In this document: one piece after another, positions 35,057 to 44,642 of the stretch
Position numbering within the stretch: position 1 is the stretch's first letter
Layout: every line of letters begins with the position of its first letter
Assembly (NCBI RefSeq): GCF_003751505.1
Contig: NZ_RJVB01000002.1
Span: 310,001-374,000, forward strand
Length of the DNA stretch: 64,000 bases
Direction of reading: 5' to 3'
Source: Erwinia sp. JUb26
GTDB lineage: Bacteria > Pseudomonadota > Gammaproteobacteria > Enterobacterales > Enterobacteriaceae
Notes under the pieces: model-generated
Database searches by the model: none
Told to the model about the DNA's origin: nothing
Seen by the model: only the letters and a program-made list of their open reading frames with translations
Translations under genes and position numbers: made by a program

Positions 35057-37468
35057 GTGGCGTCAACTCCCCTGAAGCTGGCCATTACCGGTCTGAGCGG
35101 CTGCCTGCTGCCGCTGTTCGCCGGTGCTGAAACCTGGAACGCACTGCCACCACCGCCGGCAGTGCAGGCCACTGCAGGCGAGGCACAAAGCTGGATGCTG
35201 GGGCTGTCATTGAACGGCTACGATACCGGTGAGGTAGTCAGCGTTCAGTTCCAGGGCGATCACTATGTGATGCGCGCCGGAGACTTAATGAAGGTTGGCA
35301 TCCCCAGTTCGAAGATTAACTCGACTATGATGGACGTTTCGTCGATGGAAAACGTCAAGGCCGAGTATGATCGTCAGGGGCAGCGCCTGCTGCTAACGGT
35401 GCCGCCGGAGTGGCTACCGCAGCAAACGTTCGGTAAAGCCATCCAAAACGGTCCCCGCAGTGACGGCCTCAGCAGTTCAGGTGCGCTGTTCAATTACAAT
35501 GTTTACGGCAGCCAGACCGACGGCGGCGGCAGTCGACTTTCGGCCTGGAACGAACTGCGTCTGTTTGGCGGCTGGGGGCAGTTTTCCAACAGCGGCATTT
35601 TACAGCGCCAGCTTTCCGGAGATGCCGATCTGGGCAATACCTACACCCGCTATGACACCTGGTGGTCGAATCAAAATGAAGATAATGCGCTGACCCTGCG
35701 GGTTGGCGATTTGGTCACCGATTCCCTCGCCTGGAGCAGCAGCGTGCGCGTCGGCGGCATTCAGCTGGCGCGTGATTTTTCGCTGCGCCCCGATTTAATT
35801 ACTTACCCCCTTCCCTCGTTCTCGGGCCAGGCCGCCGTGCCGTCCACCGTCGACCTGTTCGTTAACGGTTTCCGCACCAGCAGCAACAGCGTGCAGCCCG
35901 GCCCCTGGTCGATGACCAATCTGCCGTTTGTTAACGGCGCGGGCAATGCGGTGGTGGTGACCACCGATGCCCAGGGACGCCAGGTAACCACCACCCTGCC
36001 ATTTTACGTCGCCAGTAATCTGCTGCAGAGCGGCCTGTCGGACTATGCGATTTCCAGCGGAGCGCTGCGTGAGAACTACGGCCTGGAAAACTTTGACTAT
36101 GGCCCGCTGACCGCCAGCGGCTCTTACCGCTATGGCTTAACCGACTGGTTAACTCTGGAGAGCCACGGCGAAGCGGCCGAGTCGCTGGCGCAACTGGGCG
36201 GCGGCGCTCAGCTGCGGGTCGGTTCGCTGGGCGTGGTCAACGGGTCCGTTAGCCAGAGCCAGATGATGGGGCAAAGCGGCAATCAGTACAGTTGGGGCTA
36301 TCAGTACAGCACGGGCCTGTTTTCCTTAGGCATGCAGCAAACGCTGCGCTCCAGCGGCTATGGTAACCTCGCCCTGTACGGTGACCGTAAGAATGGCGAA
36401 ACGTGGAACAATGCCGACCAGGATTACTACACGCTGAGCCGGCGCAGTGCCCAGTACAGCGCCAGCCTGTCGCTGGATCAATACGGTAGTCTGGGTGCCG
36501 CGCTGATCGACATTACCAGCGGCAACGGCGATCGCACCCGTCTAATCAATCTGACCTGGAGCCGCGGACTATGGGGCGGCAGCAGTATTTATGTCTCCGC
36601 CAGCCGGGACGATCAGGCGGACAACTGGGCGGGAGCCATTTCGCTGAGCGTACCGTTCAGCAGCCTGATCAGCGGCGGGACCAGTATAGAACGTGATGCT
36701 GAGGGCAAAAATTCCCAGCGGCTGTTTGTCTCCCGCGCGATGCCGAGCGACGGCGGCTTCGCATGGGATGCGTCCTGGGCAAATCAAAGCAGCGGCGGCG
36801 ACTACCGCCAGGGCAGTCTGCGCTGGCGTAACCAGCAGGTGGAAACCTCCGGTGGCTTCTACGGTGACGATGAATACATGACCAAATGGGGCCAGGTTAA
36901 CGGCTCGCTGGTGCTGATGGACAGCCAGCTGTTTGCCGCCAATCAGGTGACCGACTCCTTTGTTCTGGTGAAAACGGGCTATCCGAATGTCGGCGTGCGC
37001 TTCGAGAACCAGCTGCAGGGCAAGACCAATAATAAAGGGTACTTGCTGGTTCCGCGCGTAACCTCAAACTATGCCGCCAAATATGATATCGACACGCTCG
37101 ACCTGCCCGCTAACTTGGGCACCGCAGATGTGGAAAAACGCGTGGCGGTGAAGCGCCATAGTGGCTATATGCTGGATATGGAAATCAAGCCGCTGCGTGC
37201 CGCCAGCGTGATTATCAACGATCAACACGGCCAGCCGCTGCCGGTGGGCACCGCGATTACGCGCACAGCTCCACCGGCCGAAGTGGTGGGCTGGGATGGT
37301 ATCGTATGGATGGATAACCTCGAACAGCGTAACCCGATTCGTGCACGTACGCCGGACGGGCGCACCTGCGAGACAGAGCTGACGCTGCCGAAAGAACTGC
37401 CGGACACGCTGGTGACTTACGGTCCACTGATCTGTACGTTGTCGTCCCCTTCAGGAACTACGCCATGA
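35057..37468 (+). CDS. Outer-membrane usher of archaic pilus (CsuD-like)
   Basis: The usher is about 803 residues if started at GTG 35057 (GAGGA 8 nt upstream), or 808 from ATG 35042, which lacks a ribosome site. A signal peptide (ends LPLFAGA) is followed by an N-terminal domain, the beta-barrel with plug (PSTVDLFVNGFRTSSNSVQPGPWSMTNLPFVNGAG) and C-terminal domains with CETELTLPKELPDTLVTYGPLIC. The barrel is typical in size for this clade. It exports and orders the pilins. Its stop overlaps the next start. Confidence 0.9.
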   Translation: MASTPLKLAITGLSGCLLPLFAGAETWNALPPPPAVQATAGEAQSWMLGLSLNGYDTGEVVSVQFQGDHYVMRAGDLMKVGIPSSKINSTMMDVSSMENVKAEYDRQGQRLLLTVPPEWLPQQTFGKAIQNGPRSDGLSSSGALFNYNVYGSQTDGGGSRLSAWNELRLFGGWGQFSNSGILQRQLSGDADLGNTYTRYDTWWSNQNEDNALTLRVGDLVTDSLAWSSSVRVGGIQLARDFSLRPDLITYPLPSFSGQAAVPSTVDLFVNGFRTSSNSVQPGPWSMTNLPFVNGAGNAVVVTTDAQGRQVTTTLPFYVASNLLQSGLSDYAISSGALRENYGLENFDYGPLTASGSYRYGLTDWLTLESHGEAAESLAQLGGGAQLRVGSLGVVNGSVSQSQMMGQSGNQYSWGYQYSTGLFSLGMQQTLRSSGYGNLALYGDRKNGETWNNADQDYYTLSRRSAQYSASLSLDQYGSLGAALIDITSGNGDRTRLINLTWSRGLWGGSSIYVSASRDDQADNWAGAISLSVPFSSLISGGTSIERDAEGKNSQRLFVSRAMPSDGGFAWDASWANQSSGGDYRQGSLRWRNQQVETSGGFYGDDEYMTKWGQVNGSLVLMDSQLFAANQVTDSFVLVKTGYPNVGVRFENQLQGKTNNKGYLLVPRVTSNYAAKYDIDTLDLPANLGTADVEKRVAVKRHSGYMLDMEIKPLRAASVIINDQHGQPLPVGTAITRTAPPAEVVGWDGIVWMDNLEQRNPIRARTPDGRTCETELTLPKELPDTLVTYGPLICTLSSPSGTTP

Positions 37469-38451
37469 AAAGAGTATTTTTATCCCTGACCTTTATCCTG
37501 CTGATGAGCGGGTCATGGCTGGCGCAGGCCGCCTGTACGCTTAGCCCGACCAGTGCGACGGCCAGCTTTGGTACCATGACCTCGTTTGCGGTCACCACCG
37601 CGCAAACCACACTGAATGGCACCTACACCGTCGACTGTGGTGCCGGGGTATTAACGTTACTGGGCAACGACAATATCACCGTTAGACTGACGACTGCGAC
37701 CTTCTCATCCAGTACGACCCAGGCGGCACTTGGGCTGGGCACCGATCGTATACCGCTGCAGGTGTGTACCGACGGCAATTGCGCATCGGTGGTCACACTG
37801 GGCGGCACGGGGGTGATCATTCCCCGTAGCACCCTGCTGGATCTCGCCGGGCTGTTGAATGGGTATCGCTTTCCAATCCCGCTGTATGTGCGCCAGATGC
37901 CCGGCGCGGTGGTCGCGGCAGGTAACTATACCGTGGTACTGACGGTGACATTTACCTATGACATCTGTACCGCTATTGGCATAGGCAATCTCTGTGTGCT
38001 GGGCAACCGCCAGCAGGGCACCTTATCTCTGCCGATTACGCTAAATATGACCGTCACGCGCGACTGCACTACCATTACCGCGCCGGGCATCAACTTCGGC
38101 AGCGCGCCGCTGCCCGCCAACTTTCTGACGGTCAGCCAGTCGCTGAATGTGATCTGCACCAAAGGCAGCACCTATACCGTCGGCATTACCAACGGCGGCT
38201 ACGCGGTGGGCACACAGCGCTATATGGCGTCCGGTAGTAACCGACTGGCCTACCAGATTTACAAAGGCACCACCGGCACAACCTACTGGGGTCCGACCGG
38301 CACCGACCGCGTGGACAGCAGTACGGCCAGCTCAACCAGCACCGATGGCTTGACCAAGACCTTCAGCTATCGTGCGCTGATTATCAGCACCCAGACGCCG
38401 CAGCCGGCGGGAAGCTATCTGGATTCAGTGTCGGTGGATGTGTCGTTTTAA
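37465..38451 (+). CDS. Two-domain spore coat U tip adhesin (CsuE-like)
   Basis: The 328-residue protein has a signal peptide (about 1-23, LTFILLMSGSWLAQA) and two SCPU domains. The first begins ACTLSPTSATASFGTM and ends AAGNYTVVLTVTF; the second begins TRDCTTITAPGINFGSAPLP and ends AGSYLDSVSVDVSF. Two domains and the last operon position are the marks of the Csu tip adhesin, which binds surfaces with hydrophobic loops. Overlaps the usher stop by four bases. Confidence 0.88.
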   Translation: MKRVFLSLTFILLMSGSWLAQAACTLSPTSATASFGTMTSFAVTTAQTTLNGTYTVDCGAGVLTLLGNDNITVRLTTATFSSSTTQAALGLGTDRIPLQVCTDGNCASVVTLGGTGVIIPRSTLLDLAGLLNGYRFPIPLYVRQMPGAVVAAGNYTVVLTVTFTYDICTAIGIGNLCVLGNRQQGTLSLPITLNMTVTRDCTTITAPGINFGSAPLPANFLTVSQSLNVICTKGSTYTVGITNGGYAVGTQRYMASGSNRLAYQIYKGTTGTTYWGPTGTDRVDSSTASSTSTDGLTKTFSYRALIISTQTPQPAGSYLDSVSVDVSF

Positions 38452-38510
38452 GATTCGCGCTAACGGGTTCGAGCTGGTCTGTTGTCTGGCAGTTAGGTGC
38501 TGACGCCTAC

Positions 38511-38698
38511 GGGCTGTCCCCGCTCATCCGGCGGTCCTCGCGCCGCTTCGCGGTGCCATCACTCCGCTCGTCAGCCTCACGGACCGGCACAGACGCGCGT
38601 CCTGCGCGGCTGTGCCTTTCGTCCGCGTCCATTCGGCCGAATCCGGGCCTCCTCTCTTCGTTCAGCGCTGCGGATTGCCGGATGAGCGGGGACAGCCC
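38511..38698. repeat. MITE-like element with 22-bp perfect terminal inverted repeats
   Basis: The left end 38511-38532 (begins GGGCTGTCCCC) and right end 38677-38698 (ends GGGGACAGCCC) are exact reverse complements over 22 bp and enclose 144 bp. The interior also folds: GGCACAG/CTGTGCC arms and flanking CGGAC/GTCCG sit in its left half. There is no transposase. Short frames across it are not convincing genes. The whole gap from csuE to exbD (38452-38944) contains no gene. Confidence 0.75.
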
Positions 38699-38787
38699 GT
38701 CTGCTTTGCTATGTTCGTGTTGCCTTTGCGATGACCACAACCAAAGCGAGCATGATTTAACCGGGGAAGCTGTTTCTGTGGTGATTA

Positions 38788-38805
38788 GGCAATCCGCAGC
38801 GCTGA
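38788..38805 (-). repeat. Second, partial inverted copy of the element
   Basis: The 18 bases 38788-38805 are the exact reverse complement of 38662-38679, the right inner part of the element. This points to a second insertion or a larger cruciform. Confidence 0.6.
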
Positions 38806-38851
38806 GGCGCAGGCGGCGGGGCCGGAGAGATCAGCCACCAGCGATACATAT

Positions 38852-38879
38852 AAAAAAACCGCTATCTAAAAGACAGCGG
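38852..38879 (-). terminator. Rho-independent terminator of exbBD
   Basis: On the minus strand CCGCTGTCT/AGATAGCGG form a 9-bp stem (one G-T pair) with a 3-nt loop, followed by seven T. Confidence 0.85.
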
Positions 38880-38944
38880 CTTTAATTTAAACCGGAGAAA
38901 CATCACCTGAAACGGTAGCCCTCAAATCGGCCACCGCGACCCGA

Positions 38945-39367
38945 TTATTTCGACACGGTTTCCATGCCCATCAGGCCAATCTTCAGATAACCCGCCTGAC
39001 GCAGCTTATCCATCACGCTCATCAGCGTTTCGTAACTCACTGACTTATCGGCCTGGAAGAAGATAGTCGTATCTTTCTTGCCTTCGGTCTGCTTAACCAA
39101 CGCATCCACCAGCGTCTCTTCCGATACCGCATCGTTACCGATAAACAGCTGATTATCGGCCTTGATAGACAGATAAACCGGTTTTTCCGGGCGCGGCTGC
39201 GGCGAACTGGTTGAGGCCGGCAGATTGACGCGAACGTCAACGGTGGCAAGCGGCGCGGCGACCATAAAGATAATCAGCAGCACCAACATCACGTCGATAA
39301 ACGGCGTCACGTTGATTTCGTGCATTTCACCGTTGCTATCGAGGTCTTCGTTTAATCGCATTGCCAT
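38945..39367 (-). CDS. exbD: TonB-system proton channel subunit ExbD
   Basis: The 140-residue protein has the ExbD topology: short cytosolic N-terminus, one membrane helix (about 23-43) and a periplasmic domain. The essential membrane Asp25 is present in NVTPFIDVMLVLLIIFMV. With ExbB it harnesses the proton gradient to energise TonB and therefore receptors such as the one at the window start. It begins 5 bp after exbB and ends before a strong terminator. Confidence 0.97.
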   Translation of the reverse strand: MAMRLNEDLDSNGEMHEINVTPFIDVMLVLLIIFMVAAPLATVDVRVNLPASTSSPQPRPEKPVYLSIKADNQLFIGNDAVSEETLVDALVKQTEGKKDTTIFFQADKSVSYETLMSVMDKLRQAGYLKIGLMGMETVSK

Positions 39368-39372
39368 AGCGC

Positions 39373-40107
39373 TTAACCTACCCGCAGTTTCTGCGCCGAC
39401 TGAACGCGGTGAGAACCTTCGCTAGCGGCAAGGTCAAGATCGCGGCTTTGCAGCAGCAGAACCTGTGCAGCCACATCGCCCAGGGACGCTTTATAGCTGC
39501 CAATCATGCGGGCAAACACGTTGTAGATAACGACCGCAGGAATCGCCGCAACCAGACCAATCGCGGTGGCCAGCAGCGCTTCCGCGATGCCCGGTGCCAC
39601 AACGGCCAGGTTGGTGGTCTGGGTTTTTGCAATCCCGATAAAGCTGTTCATGATGCCCCATACAGTACCGAACAGACCCACGAATGGCGCAATCGCACCG
39701 ATGGTCGCGAGGTAACCATTACCGCGACCGGCGTGGCGGCTGAAGGCAGCAACGCGGCGCTCAAGGCGGAAGCCGGTGCGCTCTTTAATGCCGTTGTTAT
39801 CATCGGTACCGGCGGACAGCTCCAGCTCGTTTTCGGCTTCTTTAATCAGCAATGCGCTGAGGCTCTGACCGGTGAAACCGGCGCTGGTTTTTAAGGCTTC
39901 GTCCAGCGAACGTACGGTTGCCAGCTGCTGCTGCTCGCGCTTCAGACGTCGGCGTGCGGAACTCAATTCGATTGTTTTGCTAAAGAAGATGGCCCAGGTG
40001 ACAACGGATGCCAACAACAGTCCAATCATTACGGCTTTAACCACGATGTCTGCATGCTGGTACATGCCCCAGACGGAAAGGTCCATCTGCATCAAATCAT
40101 TTGTCAC
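39373..40107 (-). CDS. exbB: TonB-system proton channel subunit ExbB
   Basis: The 244-residue protein is nearly identical in pattern to E. coli ExbB: DLSVWGMYQHADIVVKAVMIGLLLASVVTWAIFF for the first helix, GYLATIGAIAPFVGLFGTVWGIMNSF for the second, and EALLATAIGLVAAIPAVVIYNVFAR for the third. It forms the pentameric scaffold around ExbD. A Fur-box-like sequence about 75-95 bp upstream suggests iron repression of the operon. Confidence 0.97.
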   Translation of the reverse strand: MTNDLMQMDLSVWGMYQHADIVVKAVMIGLLLASVVTWAIFFSKTIELSSARRRLKREQQQLATVRSLDEALKTSAGFTGQSLSALLIKEAENELELSAGTDDNNGIKERTGFRLERRVAAFSRHAGRGNGYLATIGAIAPFVGLFGTVWGIMNSFIGIAKTQTTNLAVVAPGIAEALLATAIGLVAAIPAVVIYNVFARMIGSYKASLGDVAAQVLLLQSRDLDLAASEGSHRVQSAQKLRVG

Positions 40108-40180
40108 GCTGTGTCTCCAACATCTAATTGCTGATAGCGAAAAAATTCAGGCCAGATCATACCAAACCCGTTAGGAATTG

Positions 40181-40199
40181 ATAGTAGTTCTCATTACTA
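40181..40199 (-). promoter_or_regulatory. Fur-box-like site upstream of exbB
   Basis: GATAGTAGTTCTCATTACT matches the 19-bp Fur consensus at about 12 positions. Iron control of exbBD is established in related bacteria. Confidence 0.5.
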
Positions 40200-40248
40200 T
40201 TTACACCCTATAAGACATTTTTTGAACAATTTTTTTCTCATTTACGGA

Positions 40249-40264
40249 TGTGATGGCGCTCACA
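40249..40264. promoter_or_regulatory. Perfect CRP half-site pair between exbB and metC
   Basis: TGTGA-TGGCGC-TCACA has both CRP half sites intact with the canonical 6-bp spacer. It lies 92-107 bp before metC and 142-157 bp before exbB. Confidence 0.65.
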
Positions 40265-40355
40265 GTGAAATTTTATCACTTACCCGCAGGCCGAATACCT
40301 CCAGAGAGGTAGCCGTGTTAACGTAAAAACATCACTGAATAAAGAGACCGTTTTA

Positions 40356-41543
40356 ATGACCAGCAAAAAGATCGAAACGGCCCTGGTGGCCGCCGGACGC
40401 AGCAAAAGATACACCCAGGGATCGGTAAACAGCGTGATCCAGCGCGCCTCTTCTCTGGTGTTCGACACCGTGGCCGATAAGAAACGCGCCACCGCCGGGC
40501 GCGCCAACGGCGAACTGTTTTATGGTCGCCGGGGTACTCTTACCCACTTTTCACTGCAGGATGCGATGACCGAACTGGAAGGCGGTGCGGGCTGCGTGCT
40601 GTATCCGTGCGGTGCCGCCGCCGTCGCTAATGCCATTCTGGCGTTTGTTGACGCCGGGGATAACGTGCTGATGAGCGGCAGCGTTTATGAGCCGACTCAG
40701 GATTTTTGTACCAAAATTCTCAGCAAGCTGAACGTCAGCACCACGTGGTTCGATCACTGCATCGGCGCTGAAATTGCCGATTTAGTGCAGCCTAACACCC
40801 GCGTGGTCTTCCTCGAGTCGCCGGCCTCCATCACCATGGAAGTACAGGATATCCCGTCAATCGTGGCGGCGGTGCGCAGCAAAGCGCCCGACGCCATTAT
40901 CATGATCGATAACACCTGGGCCGCCGGGATCCTGTTCCGCGCGCTGGATTTCGGCGTGGATATTTCTATTCAGGCGGCGACCAAATATCTGGTTGGCCAC
41001 TCTGACGCGATGATCGGCACCGCCGTCGCCAATGAGCGCTGCTGGGCGCAGCTGCGGGAAAACTCGTATCTGATGGGCCAGATGGTGGATGCCGATACCG
41101 CCTATGTCACCAGCCGCGGGCTGAGAACGCTGGCCGTGCGCCTGCGTCAGCATCAGGAGAGCAGCATTCAGATTGCGCAGTGGCTGGCGGAGCGCGATGA
41201 GGTTGAGCGGGTGAATCATCCGGCGCTGCCGCAGTGCAAAGGGCACGAATTCTGGAAGCGCGATTTTAGCGGCTGCAGCGGCCTGTTCTCCTTTGTGCTG
41301 AAGGAGCGTCTGAGCAATGAGCGCCTGGCGCATTACCTGGATAACTTCAGCCATTTCAGCATGGCCTACTCCTGGGGCGGCTACGAGTCGCTGATCCTCG
41401 CCAATCAGCCCGAAGAGCTGGCGGCTATCCGTCCCGCAGGTGGCGTGGATTTTAGCGGCACGCTGGTCCGGGTGCATATCGGACTGGAGCACGTTGACGA
41501 TCTAATTGAGGATCTGCGCGCCGGCTTCGACAGACTGAGCTAA
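40356..41543 (+). CDS. metC: Cystathionine beta-lyase MetC
   Basis: The 395-residue PLP enzyme cleaves cystathionine to homocysteine, pyruvate and ammonia in methionine synthesis. K210 in the segment [12 protein letters not shown] is the Schiff-base lysine and has the E. coli number. Other family blocks are [12 protein letters not shown] and [15 protein letters not shown]. Divergent from exbBD, the same arrangement as in E. coli. Terminator-like hairpin downstream. Confidence 0.96.
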   Translation: MTSKKIETALVAAGRSKRYTQGSVNSVIQRASSLVFDTVADKKRATAGRANGELFYGRRGTLTHFSLQDAMTELEGGAGCVLYPCGAAAVANAILAFVDAGDNVLMSGSVYEPTQDFCTKILSKLNVSTTWFDHCIGAEIADLVQPNTRVVFLESPASITMEVQDIPSIVAAVRSKAPDAIIMIDNTWAAGILFRALDFGVDISIQAATKYLVGHSDAMIGTAVANERCWAQLRENSYLMGQMVDADTAYVTSRGLRTLAVRLRQHQESSIQIAQWLAERDEVERVNHPALPQCKGHEFWKRDFSGCSGLFSFVLKERLSNERLAHYLDNFSHFSMAYSWGGYESLILANQPEELAAIRPAGGVDFSGTLVRVHIGLEHVDDLIEDLRAGFDRLS

Positions 41544-41573
41544 TAATCTTCGCTGCTTCAACAAATTATCAAT

Positions 41574-41596
41574 AAGGCGCGCTGTTCGCGCCTTTG
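41574..41596 (+). terminator. Terminator after metC
   Basis: AAGGCGCG/CGCGCCTT stem with a CTGTT loop and a short T run, 31 bp past the metC stop. Confidence 0.65.
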
Positions 41597-41666
41597 ATCA
41601 AGATATCGATCGTGATTTGCGAGTACTATAGGGACATAGCTATAGCTGTAGTTAATGGGATAACGA

Positions 41667-42323
41667 ATGGGTGTTTTACACGAGATTGTTCAGGCGCTGT
41701 GGCATCAGGATTTTACCGCGCTGGCCAATCCGGATGTGATTTGGGTTGTTTACGGGATTATGTTTATCACGTTGCTGCTTGAAAATGGTTTGCTTCCGGC
41801 GTCATTTCTCCCGGGCGACAGCCTGCTGCTGCTGGCCGGTGCCATGGTTGCCAAAGGCGTTATGGCGTTTATTCCCACCATGATCATCCTGACCGCCGCC
41901 GCCAGTCTTGGCTGCTGGCTGAGCTATTTGCAGGGCCGCTGGCTGGGCAATACCCGGCTGGTGAAGGGCTGGCTGCTGCACCTTCCTGCACAGTACCACC
42001 AGCGGGCGTGGAACCTGTTTAACCGTCACGGACTGCTGGCGCTGCTGGTTGGCCGCTTCCTTGCCTTTGTACGGACGATCCTGCCGACCATGGCCGGGAT
42101 TTCCGGGCTGAAAAACGGCCGCTTCCAGCTGTTTAACTGGCTTAGCGGGCTGCTGTGGGTGACGATTCTGGTGACGCTCGGCTATGGCATCAGCCAGGTG
42201 CCGTTTATCAAGCGCCATGAGGATCAGGTGATGGCGATTCTTATGATCCTGCCGCTGGTGCTGCTTTGTGCCGGGCTGACCGGTAGCGTTGTGCTGGTCC
42301 TGAAGCGTAAAAAGGCCCGTTAA
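41667..42323 (+). CDS. yghB: DedA family inner-membrane protein YghB
   Basis: The 218-residue protein aligns along its length with E. coli Ygh[38 protein letters not shown] and [20 protein letters not shown], which include the conserved acidic and arginine residues needed for function. DedA proteins maintain envelope integrity and proton motive force and are proposed lipid scramblases; E. coli yghB is redundant with yqjA. Ends in a hydrophobic helix and a basic tail (KRKKAR). Confidence 0.95.
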   Translation: MGVLHEIVQALWHQDFTALANPDVIWVVYGIMFITLLLENGLLPASFLPGDSLLLLAGAMVAKGVMAFIPTMIILTAAASLGCWLSYLQGRWLGNTRLVKGWLLHLPAQYHQRAWNLFNRHGLLALLVGRFLAFVRTILPTMAGISGLKNGRFQLFNWLSGLLWVTILVTLGYGISQVPFIKRHEDQVMAILMILPLVLLCAGLTGSVVLVLKRKKAR

Positions 42324-42337
42324 TCCGGGCCGGTTTT
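42314..42337. terminator. Bidirectional-type terminator between yghB and yqhC
   Basis: GGCCCG/CGGGCC stem spans the yghB stop and is followed by GGTTTTA. It sits between convergent stops. Confidence 0.55.
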
Positions 42338-43226
42338 ATCCAGGCTGGCGCATCCGCGTCATCTCTTCCCCGGGCGTCACGCCGAAGTAGCGTTTGAACT
42401 CGCGCGAGAACTGCGAGGCGCTTTCATATCCCACTTTCATTGCCGCCACGCTGGCCTTCATCCCCTCCTGCAGCATCATCATGCGAGCCTGGTGCAGACG
42501 GTAGCTTTTCAGATACTGCAGCGGCGAGGTGCTGGTCACCGCCTTAAAGTTATGGTGGAACGCCGAAACGCTCATATTGGCTTCCGCCGCCAGCAGGTCA
42601 ACGCTCAGGTTATCGGTGAAGTGATGCTCAATGCGCCGCAGCGCGCGGGCAATCTGGCTAAACTGCGTCTGCCGACTCACCAGCGCCAGCAGCGCACCGC
42701 CGCACGGCCCCTGTAGTACGTAGTAGAGGATTTCACGCACCAGCTGCGGCCCCAGCACGCGGGCATCACGCGGATTTTTCATCATGTCCAGCAGGCGTTC
42801 GGTGGCGCAAAGCATCTCTTCCGTCAGCAGCGCCGAGTGAATACCGCAGGTTTTCGCTTCAGGGTGGAAGGCGTCGTCGTCGCCAATGTCCATCAGCAGG
42901 TCCTGCAGCTTCAGGGGATCGACCCGCAGCATCAGACCGGCCAGCGGCGCTTCCGGCGTGGCAAAGGTTTCGCACTCGAACGGCAGCGGCACGGTCAGCA
43001 TCAGGTACTTATTGGCGTCATAGCTGAAGACGCTGTTACCCAGATAGCCGGTCTTCTGGCCCTGAAACAGGATCACAATTGCCGGCTGATACATCACCGG
43101 AGTACGCGCCATATGCTTGTCGGCATAAATCAGTTTGATGCCGGGTACCGACGATACTCCCTTGTTCTGCGTGACCAGGTCGATCACCCGGTGAGCCAGC
43201 CGTTCACACGTCGCGTTTCTGTCCAT
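42336..43226 (-). CDS. yqhC: AraC-family regulator YqhC
   Basis: The 296-residue protein has an N-terminal AraC_N ligand domain (about 20-190) and a C-terminal double helix-turn-helix (about 195-290) with [37 protein letters not shown] and [21 protein letters not shown]. Divergent from yqhD-dkgA, which YqhC activates in response to reactive aldehydes in E. coli. The promoter pair lies in the 172-bp gap. Confidence 0.93.
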   Translation of the reverse strand: MDRNATCERLAHRVIDLVTQNKGVSSVPGIKLIYADKHMARTPVMYQPAIVILFQGQKTGYLGNSVFSYDANKYLMLTVPLPFECETFATPEAPLAGLMLRVDPLKLQDLLMDIGDDDAFHPEAKTCGIHSALLTEEMLCATERLLDMMKNPRDARVLGPQLVREILYYVLQGPCGGALLALVSRQTQFSQIARALRRIEHHFTDNLSVDLLAAEANMSVSAFHHNFKAVTSTSPLQYLKSYRLHQARMMMLQEGMKASVAAMKVGYESASQFSREFKRYFGVTPGEEMTRMRQPG

Positions 43227-43398
43227 TCACTCTTCCCACCGCTGAAAGTTTTACGCCAGCATCATCGCCTGACGTTCAGTATTTCTCCAGCAGTTTGGAG
43301 AATCAGGCAAGAATCCGGCAGAAATGTGCATTGAGCAATACTCACCTGCTGCGCACAATGATTCATCTGATAAACGTCATACTCCCAGGATTACCGCG

Positions 43399-44556
43399 AT
43401 GAATAATTTCGTACTGCACACCCCCACCCGCATCCTGTTTGGCAAAGGACAAATTTCCCAGCTCGCCGACGCGATCCCCGCCGACAGCAAGGTGCTGATC
43501 CTTTTTGGCGGCGGCAGCGTCAAGAAAAATGGCGTGATGGATCAGGTCTACAGCGCACTACAGGGTTTTGATCTGCAGGAGTTTGGCGGTATTGAGCCTA
43601 ACCCGGACTTCTCTACGCTGATGAAAGCGGTGGAGATCGTTAAACGGGAAAACATTACCTTCCTGCTGGCCGTTGGCGGCGGGTCGGTGCTGGACGGCAC
43701 CAAGTTTATCGCCGCGGCGGCGCTGTATCCGCAGGATCCGTGGCATATCCTGGAAACCGGCGGCGCTGAAATTGAACGGGCGCTGCCCGTCGGATCGGTG
43801 TTGACGCTGCCCGCTACCGGCTCCGAGTCCAACCGCAGCGCGGTGATTAATCGCCGTGCCACCCAGGATAAGCGGGCGTTTCGCAGCAACCATCTGTTCC
43901 CGCTTTTCGCCGTGCTGGACCCGGTTTATACCTACAGCCTGCCGCCGCGCCAGATCGCCAACGGCGTGGTGGATGCCTTTGTGCATACCGTTGAACAGTA
44001 CCTTACCTTCCCGGTTGACGCCCGCGTGCAGGACCGCTTTGCCGAAGGCCTGCTGCTGACGCTGGTGGAAGAGGGCCCGCGCGCACTGGCCGAACCGGAG
44101 AATTATGACGTCCGCGCCAACGTGATGTGGAGTGCCACGATGGCGCTGAACGGACTGATCGGTGCCGGCGTGCCGCAGGACTGGTCCACCCATATGCTCG
44201 GCCATGAGCTGACGGCGCTGCACGGCATCGATCACGCGCAGACGCTGGCTATCGTGCTGCCGTCGCTGCTGAACATCAAGCGTGATACCAAGCGTGAAAA
44301 ACTGCTGCAGTACGCGGAACGCGTCTGGGGCATCACCGAAGGCAGCGAGGCGGAGCGTATTGACGGAGCGATTGCCGCCACGCGCGATTTCTTTGAGCAA
44401 ATGGGCATAGCCACCCGCCTGTCCGACTACCAGCTCGACGGTTCGTCAATCCCCGCCCTGCTGGAAAAACTGGCGGAGAAGGGGCTTACCGCACTGGGCG
44501 AACGCCAGGACATCACCCTTGAAGTCAGCCGCCAGATCTATCTGGACGCACGCTAA
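43399..44556 (+). CDS. yqhD: NADPH-dependent aldehyde reductase YqhD
   Basis: From ATG 43399 (CAGGA 9 nt upstream) the 385-residue protein is a group III iron/zinc-type alcohol dehydrogenase. LFGGGSVKKNGV (GGGS at residues 37-40) is the NADP-binding loop. Metal ligands lie in ANGVVDAFVHTVEQY and LGHELTALHGIDHAQT. It reduces aldehydes such as methylglyoxal and glyoxal to alcohols, and pairs with dkgA downstream in the same operon. Confidence 0.95.
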   Translation: MNNFVLHTPTRILFGKGQISQLADAIPADSKVLILFGGGSVKKNGVMDQVYSALQGFDLQEFGGIEPNPDFSTLMKAVEIVKRENITFLLAVGGGSVLDGTKFIAAAALYPQDPWHILETGGAEIERALPVGSVLTLPATGSESNRSAVINRRATQDKRAFRSNHLFPLFAVLDPVYTYSLPPRQIANGVVDAFVHTVEQYLTFPVDARVQDRFAEGLLLTLVEEGPRALAEPENYDVRANVMWSATMALNGLIGAGVPQDWSTHMLGHELTALHGIDHAQTLAIVLPSLLNIKRDTKREKLLQYAERVWGITEGSEAERIDGAIAATRDFFEQMGIATRLSDYQLDGSSIPALLEKLAEKGLTALGERQDITLEVSRQIYLDAR

Positions 44557-44642
44557 CCCCCACCAACCCTCCGCTTATCGACTAGACTTATTCCCATCAA
44601 CCGGTGCCCGTGCACCGGTTTTTCCGCAGAAAAGGAGCGAAC

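Noticed and set aside
38507-38740. Minus-strand 77-residue protein across the MITE-like element
   Set aside because: It lies wholly over the inverted-repeat element, with Arg/Ser-rich composition and no ribosome site; better explained as repeat DNA.
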